NCBI GenBank assembly: GCA_017608295.1
Contig: JAFCGF010000065.1
Location: 1 to 12,464, forward strand
Length of the DNA stretch: 12,464 nucleotides
Reading direction: 5' to 3'
From: Candidatus Woesearchaeota archaeon
GTDB lineage: Archaea > Nanoarchaeota > Nanoarchaeia > Woesearchaeales > JAGVZT01
Shown here: positions 1-6,010 of the stretch, piece after piece
Layout: each line of letters starts with the position of its first letter
How positions within the stretch are numbered: the stretch's first letter is position 1
The notes under the pieces: generated by a model
The model's input: the letters and a program-made list of their open reading frames with translations, nothing else
Database searches by the model: none
What the model was told of the DNA's origin: nothing
Program-made: the position numbers and the translations under genes

Positions 1-24
1 CTCGGCGTTTCTTTGAATTGAAAT

Positions 25-109
25 GTTCGAACAAAGTTCGAACGTCCTTCACGCTTCGCGTGAAGAAAACGTCGCGCTAAAGCGCGAGGTATTAAACCAA
101 GACGTTTTC
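25..109. repeat. Cluster of perfect short inverted repeats (three hairpins plus an outer stem)
   Basis: Read directly from the sequence. GTTCGAAC occurs twice (25-32 and 36-43) around AAA; each copy is a palindrome, so the pair is both a direct and an inverted repeat. CTTCACGC (47-54) pairs perfectly with GCGTGAAG (58-65) around a 3-nt loop. TCGCGCT (72-78) pairs with AGCGCGA (81-87) around AA. GAAAACGTC (65-73) is the exact reverse complement of GACGTTTTC (101-109) and encloses most of the third hairpin. So many perfect stems in 85 bases is not expected by chance. Loops of 2-3 nt are tight for RNA, so DNA cruciforms, dimer protein sites or a repeat element are also possible. No T-run follows, so it does not look like a terminator. 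Confidence 0.75.
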
Positions 110-195
110 AATAAACATTTATGTGTGAAAGACTTGGTCCTATCAACTACACCTTCACAGACTGCTGGGGTGACGCGACCCAACGAAGAAGATTT

Positions 196-222
196 AAAGG
201 AGAATATATGTCTCGCACTTAG
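196..222 (+). promoter_or_regulatory. Shine-Dalgarno plus four-codon leader frame (MSRT) ahead of the first SGNH gene
   Basis: AAAGGAG at 196-202 is followed after 5 nt by ATG at 208, the best ribosome site in the first 240 bases. That frame reads Met-Ser-Arg-Thr and stops at TAG 220-222, in a different phase from the SGNH gene, which starts 16 nt later at 239. It could be a leader peptide coupled to translation of the SGNH gene, or a start left behind by a small indel. Nothing shows that it is translated. Confidence 0.35.
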
Positions 223-238
223 AATCAAGGGCTCTCTG

Positions 239-1408
239 ATGAAACAACGCAACTGGTTGAGGCATGCCAAATTCGGCCTCTATGTCATTGGACTCATCAT
301 CTTCTTGGAAGTCTCCTCTGCCATTGTGCTCAACAACCTCATCTCTTCCGAGCGCTTGCGGCGTCTTGACACCCTCTTCCTAAAGGAAATAGATTACGGT
401 TTCACACCACATCCCTACCTCGATTGGGTAGAACCACTATACCTAAAGGAACAGAAGCGTTATCTTAACTGCTTTGGTAAGAACAGAACTGATGAGATTT
501 ATATTGTTGCTCTTGGCGGCTCAACAACCAGGACGGGCTACCCCGCATTTACTGAACGCTACATCAATGACGAACTTAAGGGGTTGAACTTATCTTTCAG
601 AGTGGTGGTGTTCAACTTTGGGGTCAACGGCTGGACATCAACCCACTCACTACAGAATTATTTCTACTTACTCAGATACCTCCATCCTGAGTTTGTTGTC
701 TTCCATCACAATACCAATGACAGATATATCAAAGAAGACGCGTTCCAGCAGTCAGTGCTACAATTTCCCCTGGTAAGCCAAACAGAGAGAGTACTCCTAA
801 TGAGCAGCAAGTTCTACAAACTACTGAAATTCACGTATCTCTCATCATACAACCCCATCCACTATGGTGAGAGTGTGGTCTCTAGTGATGAACTTGAGCT
901 GCCTATGCCAGCGCGTATCTCTTCCTATCTCAATGATAAAGAATCCGGAGCATGGATGTTGAACTTTTTCAGAATAGGTTTTAGCCCGGGAAAAGTCTGG
1001 CCGATAGGTTCGACCATTAATAAATCCCGTGAGTTTATTCTGACTGAAACCTACGAGAGTTTCATCAAGTACACCAGGGCTGACAATTCCACCCTAGTCC
1101 TGACCACGCAATATCAGAACTATTCAAAACAAGCAGATGAAGATTTAGATGAGCGCGGTAGGCGGGAAGAGGATTGGGTACGCTACCATTCTTCAATGTC
1201 AGACAGCATCAACAACCTCCTCATAAACATTAGTGAGAAATATATTAATATACAGTTAGTAGATCTCAACAGTGAAATGGAACAGTATGACCATCTACTC
1301 TCAGAGGATGGTGTGCACTTTGTGTCAGAAGGTATCGAATTGAAAGGAGAACTCATTGGAAAGGCAATTTTTGACATCTTAGCTGAGAGATATAACTTAA
1401 TGGAATAG
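239..1408 (+). CDS. Membrane-anchored SGNH/GDSL-type hydrolase, paralogue 1
   Basis: Predicted 389-residue envelope protein, probably an esterase or acyl/acetyl transferase of the SGNH fold; the substrate is unknown. I place the start at ATG 239: AAGGG lies 7 nt upstream, and the protein then aligns end to end with paralogue 2. Residues about 11-31 form one hydrophobic helix (GLYVIGLIIFLEVSS), predicted to hold the enzyme to the membrane with the catalytic domain outside. SGNH blocks are in order: GGSTT with Ser95, FNFGVNGW with Gly128, HHNTND with Asn160, and EDGVHF near the end with Asp357 and His360. All expected catalytic positions are present. It begins a tandem array of four relatives, and the next gene follows after 23 bp. 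By eye it is more AT-rich than the radical SAM genes downstream. An open frame reaches back to 23, but I reject it as coding. Confidence 0.85.
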   Translation: MKQRNWLRHAKFGLYVIGLIIFLEVSSAIVLNNLISSERLRRLDTLFLKEIDYGFTPHPYLDWVEPLYLKEQKRYLNCFGKNRTDEIYIVALGGSTTRTGYPAFTERYINDELKGLNLSFRVVVFNFGVNGWTSTHSLQNYFYLLRYLHPEFVVFHHNTNDRYIKEDAFQQSVLQFPLVSQTERVLLMSSKFYKLLKFTYLSSYNPIHYGESVVSSDELELPMPARISSYLNDKESGAWMLNFFRIGFSPGKVWPIGSTINKSREFILTETYESFIKYTRADNSTLVLTTQYQNYSKQADEDLDERGRREEDWVRYHSSMSDSINNLLINISEKYINIQLVDLNSEMEQYDHLLSEDGVHFVSEGIELKGELIGKAIFDILAERYNLME

Positions 1409-1431
1409 GGAATTACGAGCAGGGAGTTCCA

Positions 1432-2583
1432 ATGGAAAAAAACAAAGGGGTAAGGTATGCGCGAATCGGCCTATACATCATTGGACTCATCATCTTCTTG
1501 GAGGTCTCCTCTACCATCGTACTCAATCATGTCATCGACCCTGTCCGCATAGAACGGTTCGATATATTGTTCCTGAAAGATCTCAAGTACCACAGCAACC
1601 GTATTTTACCCCACCCCTATCTGGGCTGGGTTACTCCACAGTACCTAGATGAACAGGAGCGCTATTTATCCCATCTCGGCAAAGAGAAAGGAGATTACAT
1701 CTACATAGCAACGCTTGGCGGCTCAACAACAGAAACAGGTTATCCAAAATACACTCAAGACTACCTCAATCAAAAACTAGAAGGAGCCAATTCACCACTG
1801 AGAGCAGAGGTCTTCAACTTTGGGGTTGGGGGGTGGAATTCTCAAAATTCCCTATTGAACTATGCCTATCTAGTGAGATATCTCCATCCGGATTTTATCA
1901 TCCTACACCATAATGTGAACGATTACTTCTTTGATATGGAACGACTAAAACAGTCGATAGTCTATCTTCCCACTGCCAGCAGGACAGAAAAGGCCCTGCT
2001 TCAAAACAGTAGATTCTACAAGTTGTTGAGATTCACAGTCCTACTCTCTTACAACCATGTCAGCTATGGCACTGGGACCGTCCTCAGTGAAGACGCCAAC
2101 CTCCCCATTCCCTCACGCATTTCTTCCCTCCTCAACGAGGAAGATGGATCTGTGCAGGCAAAGGAATTCTTCAGGATAGATTTCGCAGGAAGCCATCAAG
2201 AATCTGCAGATGCCCCTGCCATAGTTCCTACACCCATACACCTCCTCTCTGAGACTTATGAATGTTTCATCAGATACACAACAGCAGACCATTCGACGCT
2301 CATTATGACCACACAGTACCAAAACTTTTCAAAAAAGGATGGAGGTGGATGGCCGCTACCTGAAGATGAGAAATCCTTCACACAGCAGATTAACTCCCTC
2401 ATCAAGAGTCTCAGTGCCAGCAACAATGTCCCGTTGGTGGACCTGGATGCGGAGATGGAGCAATATGACTATTTGCTTCTGGATGACTGCGTGCATTTTG
2501 TCGAGGAGGGCATCAAGATAAAAGGGGAACTGGTTGGCGAGGGAATCTGGGAGTTAATCCAAGCGGAGCATAAGGATGATTGA
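1432..2583 (+). CDS. Membrane-anchored SGNH/GDSL-type hydrolase, paralogue 2
   Basis: A 383-residue relative of the preceding gene and the cleanest member of the array. The start is supported by AGGGAG 5 nt upstream of ATG 1432. Residues about 11-31 form a single membrane anchor almost identical to paralogue 1, including at DNA level. Then come the SGNH blocks: LGGSTT with nucleophile Ser98, FNFGVGGW with Gly131, HHNVND with Asn163, and DDCVHF with Asp352 and His355. A further conserved stretch, TTQYQNFSK, precedes the C-terminal block and recurs in all four copies. The domain should face the periplasm or cell exterior; hydrolase or transferase activity is inferred from the fold and the substrate cannot be named. 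Its last 8 bases overlap the start of paralogue 3, which suggests translational coupling. Its final 75 bases belong to a segment repeated at the end of paralogue 3. Confidence 0.88.
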   Translation: MEKNKGVRYARIGLYIIGLIIFLEVSSTIVLNHVIDPVRIERFDILFLKDLKYHSNRILPHPYLGWVTPQYLDEQERYLSHLGKEKGDYIYIATLGGSTTETGYPKYTQDYLNQKLEGANSPLRAEVFNFGVGGWNSQNSLLNYAYLVRYLHPDFIILHHNVNDYFFDMERLKQSIVYLPTASRTEKALLQNSRFYKLLRFTVLLSYNHVSYGTGTVLSEDANLPIPSRISSLLNEEDGSVQAKEFFRIDFAGSHQESADAPAIVPTPIHLLSETYECFIRYTTADHSTLIMTTQYQNFSKKDGGGWPLPEDEKSFTQQINSLIKSLSASNNVPLVDLDAEMEQYDYLLLDDCVHFVEEGIKIKGELVGEGIWELIQAEHKDD

Positions 2584-2739
2584 AATCTCCAAGCTGTTGA
2601 CTCAATTCTTCCAGGGCATGAAAAGTCGGCGAAGAGCAGTATGGATAGCTCTTTACGCCCTGATGCTCATCATATTTCTTGAAGCAGCCTCTGCTCTTGT
2701 CTTCAACACCATGGTCTCCCCAGAGAAACTACATCGTTT
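2509..2739 (+). repeat. 231-bp near-identical repeat, copy A (end of paralogue 2 / start of paralogue 3)
   Basis: This segment recurs without gaps 1105 bp downstream at 3614-3844. Comparing base by base I find 4 mismatches, all clustered between about 2604 and 2627 (just inside the coding start of the downstream gene). It spans the 3' end of one SGNH gene, the overlapping stop/start, and the anchor-coding part of the next. Flanking sequence on both sides diverges abruptly. The identity includes synonymous positions, so the copies separated or were homogenised recently. Confidence 0.92.
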
Positions 2740-3688
2740 GTATCTCGGCTGGGTAGGACCGCAATACCTCAGGGAGCAGGGGCGGTATCTCAAGCATCTC
2801 GCCGAAAATAACAGGACGGACACCATCTACATTGCTGCACTTGGCGGCTCAACAACAGAAACAGGCTATCCAGCATACACGGAACGATACCTTAATGACA
2901 AACTGGAGAGGGCAAAGTCTTCGTTGAGAGTGAAGGTCTTCAACTTTGGAGTTAGTGGATGGAATTCTCAGAATTCCCTGTTGAACTATGTCTATCTCGT
3001 GAGATATCTCTCTCCAGAATACGTCATATTCCATCACAATGCGAACGAATTCTTCTTCAATGAAGAACGCAGGAGACAATCTGTTCTCTACCTTCCTCAC
3101 GCAGGTCATACTGAGAGGGCAATGCTTCGAAGCAGTGAGTTCTACAAGCTGGTCGAGTTCACTTATTTCTTGAGTCACAATCATCTTGTATATGGCACTG
3201 GCGTCGTCCAGAGCAAGAATCCTAACATCTCCATGCACACACTAATCTCAACCTACCTCAACAAGGAAGGTGGTGTGTCACCTAGAGACGTCTTCCAGAG
3301 GGATTTTGCAGGGAATCAGCCCCGACTACCTACTGAAATTGAAAATAACCTACTCACGGAAACCCATAAGACTTTGATTCAGTACGCTTGCGCTGACGGT
3401 TCCACTCTTATCATGACCACGCAGTATCTCAACGTCACCAAAACCGATCCAAACGGTCTTCCCCCTTTAACACAAAATCAGCAAGTGACTGATGAGAGGA
3501 ACCAGATTATCAAGGATATTGCTACCGAATTAGATGTACCTCTTGTAGACCTTGACAAGTACATGAAAGAGTACGATTACTTACTCTTGGACGGCCTACA
3601 CTTCATGGACGAAGGCATCAAGATAAAAGGGGAACTGGTTGGCGAGGGAATCTGGGAGTTAATCCAAGCGGAGCATAAGGATGATTGA
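2576..3688 (+). CDS. Membrane-anchored SGNH/GDSL-type hydrolase, paralogue 3, with internal deletion
   Basis: A 370-residue member of the array. GGAG at 2565-2568 sits 7 nt before ATG 2576, inside the end of paralogue 2, which supports this start; an internal Met15 is less well placed. The membrane helix is at about 22-43. The SGNH residues are kept: LGGSTT with Ser92, FNFGVSGW with Gly125, HHNANE with Asn157, and LDGLHF with Asp339 and His342. The block III Asn is followed by Glu rather than the Asp of the other copies. About 19 residues found in paralogue 2 between the anchor and the LGWV motif are missing, but the frame is preserved, so the protein may still work with a shorter linker. The last 23 residues are identical to those of paralogue 2, and its 3' end overlaps the start of paralogue 4. 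Confidence 0.85.
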   Translation: MIEISKLLTQFFQGMKSRRRAVWIALYALMLIIFLEAASALVFNTMVSPEKLHRLYLGWVGPQYLREQGRYLKHLAENNRTDTIYIAALGGSTTETGYPAYTERYLNDKLERAKSSLRVKVFNFGVSGWNSQNSLLNYVYLVRYLSPEYVIFHHNANEFFFNEERRRQSVLYLPHAGHTERAMLRSSEFYKLVEFTYFLSHNHLVYGTGVVQSKNPNISMHTLISTYLNKEGGVSPRDVFQRDFAGNQPRLPTEIENNLLTETHKTLIQYACADGSTLIMTTQYLNVTKTDPNGLPPLTQNQQVTDERNQIIKDIATELDVPLVDLDKYMKEYDYLLLDGLHFMDEGIKIKGELVGEGIWELIQAEHKDD

Positions 3689-3844
3689 AATCTCCAAGCT
3701 GTTGACTCGATTATTCCAGGGTATGAAAAATCGGCGAAGAGCAGTATGGATAGCTCTTTACGCCCTGATGCTCATCATATTTCTTGAAGCAGCCTCTGCT
3801 CTTGTCTTCAACACCATGGTCTCCCCAGAGAAACTACATCGTTT
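3614..3844 (+). repeat. 231-bp near-identical repeat, copy B (end of paralogue 3 / start of paralogue 4)
   Basis: Second copy of the segment at 2509-2739, with 4 mismatches. Both copies end with the bases CATCGTTT, and the two genes are then missing different lengths of the linker that paralogues 1 and 2 have at that point. The end of the repeat and the deletion breakpoints therefore coincide in both genes. Confidence 0.92.
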
Positions 3845-4777
3845 CTCCAAGAGCAAGAGTGTTATCTCCAGCACATCGCTAAGAACAACCGGACGGATAC
3901 CATTTACATAGCAGCGCTTGGCGGCTCAACAACCGAAAGAGGCTATCCCGAATACACTCAAGACTATCTCAATCAAAAACTAGAGGACGCCAATTCATCG
4001 ATGAGGGCAGAGGTCTTCAACTTTGGGGTCAATGGATGGAACTCCTTCATGTCCCTTCAAAACTACGTCTATCTAGTCAGGTATCTCCATCCTGATTTCA
4101 TTATCATCCATCACAATACCAACGACTACACTCTCCAAGAAACAGTATTTCCTCAATCGGTGCTGGATTGGCCCCGGATAAACCCTATAGACAAGAACCT
4201 CGTCAAGCATAGCAGGTTCTATAAGCTGCTGAGATTCACCTACTTCTTATCGTTCAATCGTGTCCGTTATCACAGAGCAGTCATCCAAAGAGAGAGATTG
4301 GACGAAGTAAGCCTACCACGGCAGGCAAGAATCTCTTCTTATCTTAATGAAGAGGAACAGATTGCATTGCCAGACGAATATTTCAAGATAGACTTCACTG
4401 GTGGACAAGTGCAGATCCCTGAAAGTATGTTTGATGTACTGCTAGCTGAAATCTATGAGTGCTTCATCAAGTATTCTAAAGCGGATAACTCCACATTGAT
4501 TCTCACCACGCAATATCTCAATCGCTCAAAGACTAATATGGTGTACTGTCCAACGTGTGTTGACACATGGCCAAGTCAGATGAATGAATTTCTCAGGAAC
4601 ATCCGTTCATTACAGGACGTTCCCCTCATCGATCTTGACAAGAAGATGGCTACATATGATTACCTTCTCATAGAGGACGGCATGCACTTCACTGAGGAAG
4701 GAATCAGGATTAAGGGCGAGCTGGTTGGTGAGGGGATATGGGATATCCTTAAGGAACGATATAATCTCACAGGCTAA
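3681..4777 (+). pseudogene. SGNH/GDSL-type hydrolase, paralogue 4, split by a deletion and frameshift
   Basis: Translation from ATG 3681 (same GGAG context as paralogue 3) gives the membrane anchor, then leaves the family reading frame after CATCGTTT (3837-3844) and stops at TAG 3909-3911. From 3845 another frame reads LQEQECYLQHIAKNN, then LGGSTT, FNFGVNGW, HHNTND and finally EDGMHF, and stays open to the TAA at 4775-4777, so it is a continuous SGNH domain. About 28 residues between anchor and domain are lost at the junction. The nucleophile Ser codon (3926-3928) lies after the first stop and before the next in-frame ATG (4001), so starting at 4001 would make a 258-residue protein without its Ser. 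I see no slippery site that would join the frames. Either the gene is broken, or the assembly or a base call is wrong here. Its middle resembles paralogue 2 and its C-terminus (DILKERYNL) paralogue 1. Confidence 0.8.
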
Positions 4778-4783
4778 GGGAAC

Positions 4784-4809
4784 AGGGAGCAGCCTCTCTT
4801 TGCTCTCCT
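4784..4809 (+). other. Imperfect hairpin after the SGNH array
   Basis: AGGGAGCA (4784-4791) pairs with TGCTCTCCT (4801-4809) with one bulged base and a 9-nt loop. It lies 7 bases after the stop of paralogue 4, where a terminator would be expected, but no T-run follows, so intrinsic termination is not supported. The 5' arm resembles the GCAGGGAG sequence before paralogue 2 and may only be a relict Shine-Dalgarno region. Confidence 0.3.
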
Positions 4810-4840
4810 TGGGATGTTGCGAGGCAAAAAGGTTTTAAAG
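4809..4840 (+). promoter_or_regulatory. Weak candidate promoter before the radical SAM operon
   Basis: The only gap between the SGNH array and the radical SAM genes holds TTTTAA at 4833-4838 preceded by an A-run. It could be a poor bacterial -10 with TTGGGA (4809-4814) 18 bases upstream, or an archaeal TATA box with A-rich sequence before it. Either reading would put the transcript start before ATG 4884 and favour that start over GTG 4842. The match is weak. Confidence 0.22.
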
Positions 4841-4883
4841 TGTGCCCTCAAAATCACAAGTGGGACATAGTTGGTGGGAGATA

Positions 4884-6008
4884 ATGAGAATTGCGCAGAG
4901 ATTAAAAGCATCACTTCACATGCCTGGCTCCACACTACGGCCGTACCAGATGCAACTGCACCTCACGGATTTCTGCAATCTTAAGTGTATATTCTGCCCA
5001 ACCAGAACATTCATCAAGAATCAGAACCTTGATGCGAATAAAGAGCTCTCAACCACTGAGTGGCTCGACCTCGTCGAACAGGCAGCAGCACTGGGAGTAG
5101 AAGATTTTCATATCTGCGGTGGCGGCGAGCCCTTCTTTTTCCAAAGCAAAGCGTTAGCTGTAATGGGTAGGATAAAAGAACTCGGCAAATCAGGCGAGAT
5201 TATCACAAATGGAACAATGCTCACACCAGAAATCATCATAAGGCTCGTTGAGATGAGCTGGGACAAAATGACATTCAGCCTTGACGGGCCGTCTGCGAAG
5301 ATACACGACGCTATCCGAGCTACTCCCTGCTTTAAGCGTATTGTCGTGAACATACAGAGGATTACAGAAGAAAAAACAAAAGCTAAAGTAAGAAAACCAC
5401 AGCTCTGCATTCATTTTGTGGTGTGTAATCTCAACTATAAGAGCATCCCTGAGATGATTCCGCTCTGTGAGCAACTCGGAGCCGATACCTTGCTCATCCA
5501 AGCCCTTAACATCTGGTCAGACGACATTGCACAATACAAACTCAGCGAGAAGCAGGAACTAGAGCTCCAGACCATCCTCAAGGAAGCGAATAGTGAAGCT
5601 GAAAAGGCAGGGCTGTCCACCAATATACCTGATTTCCTGAGGCACGACCTGTTCAGCAAGGCTAACATCATGGACAAGGTAATGACCGATACTCCTTTAG
5701 GACTTTCTTTCCTCAACGTGCCATGTTACATGCCCTGGTACAACCTATCAGTATTTGCTGATGGAAGAATTCTCCCCTGTTTCATCCTGAAGAGAGAAAG
5801 CCTTTCATTCAAAGAGCACTGCCTTGAGGATATCTGGCGAAGCGAGCACTTTGAATCCATACGTGAAGAAATGCTTACACACAGGCTAGGGGATGACTGT
5901 GCGAAATGCAATCCCTGGAGCCTTACCAAAACAGAGGAGATACGGCAATCACTGCTTGCTCTATCGGCAGAACCCCCATGCACCGGCAGGAAACAGAGGC
6001 GACATTGA
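4884..6008 (+). CDS. Radical SAM/SPASM-type enzyme 1
   Basis: A 374-residue radical SAM enzyme. CNLKCIFC (CX3CX2C; Cys31, Cys35, Cys38) should bind the [4Fe-4S] cluster that cleaves S-adenosylmethionine, GGGEP (79-83) is the SAM-binding motif, and FSLDGPS lies later in the barrel. The C-terminal part has CX12GX4C (Cys281, Gly294, Cys299) and CX2C (Cys339, Cys342): four cysteines that fit one auxiliary cluster of a short SPASM or twitch domain. SPASM enzymes usually modify peptides, though some act on sugars or other small molecules; the substrate here is unknown. I chose ATG 4884 because its N-terminus then matches paralogue 3 in length, with GGTGGGAG just upstream at a short spacing. GTG 4842, with AAAAGG 9 nt upstream, would add 14 residues and is possible. 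The next gene starts 2 bases after its stop. Confidence 0.87.
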   Translation: MRIAQRLKASLHMPGSTLRPYQMQLHLTDFCNLKCIFCPTRTFIKNQNLDANKELSTTEWLDLVEQAAALGVEDFHICGGGEPFFFQSKALAVMGRIKELGKSGEIITNGTMLTPEIIIRLVEMSWDKMTFSLDGPSAKIHDAIRATPCFKRIVVNIQRITEEKTKAKVRKPQLCIHFVVCNLNYKSIPEMIPLCEQLGADTLLIQALNIWSDDIAQYKLSEKQELELQTILKEANSEAEKAGLSTNIPDFLRHDLFSKANIMDKVMTDTPLGLSFLNVPCYMPWYNLSVFADGRILPCFILKRESLSFKEHCLEDIWRSEHFESIREEMLTHRLGDDCAKCNPWSLTKTEEIRQSLLALSAEPPCTGRKQRRH

Positions 6009-6010
6009 CA

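Larger units (their letters stand above)
1..238. other. Probable non-coding leader region upstream of the SGNH cluster
   Basis: No convincing gene lies here. A reading frame in phase with the first SGNH gene is open from an ATG at 23, but its 72 codons match nothing in the three downstream paralogues, whose proteins begin just before the membrane helix. The opposite strand is also open over much of the same stretch, as expected when short palindromes happen to lack stops. The region holds three perfect hairpins and one outer inverted repeat between 25 and 109, and a Shine-Dalgarno with a four-codon frame near its end. I see no clear promoter. It may be an untranslated leader, the edge of a repeat element, or the tail of an upstream intergenic region. 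Confidence 0.6.

Noticed and set aside
25..109. CRISPR array or tRNA gene
   Set aside because: There is no regular repeat-spacer spacing and no cloverleaf; the stems differ from one another in sequence.
23..238. N-terminal extension of the first SGNH protein by 72 residues
   Set aside because: The extension has no counterpart in the paralogues, crosses the hairpin cluster, and ATG 239 has its own Shine-Dalgarno and gives matching ends.
3838..3911. Programmed frameshift joining the two parts of paralogue 4
   Set aside because: There is no slippery heptamer or RF2-type site at the junction, and about 28 residues are also deleted there, which fits mutation or misassembly better.
4784..4809. 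Intrinsic terminator between the SGNH and radical SAM blocks
   Set aside because: The stem is imperfect and no T-run follows, so only a hairpin is reported.
4778..4883. RiPP precursor peptide ahead of the first SPASM-type gene
   Set aside because: The gap is too short and holds no separate small frame with a Shine-Dalgarno and a leader/core pattern; the other junctions between radical SAM genes overlap or leave only 1-2 bases.
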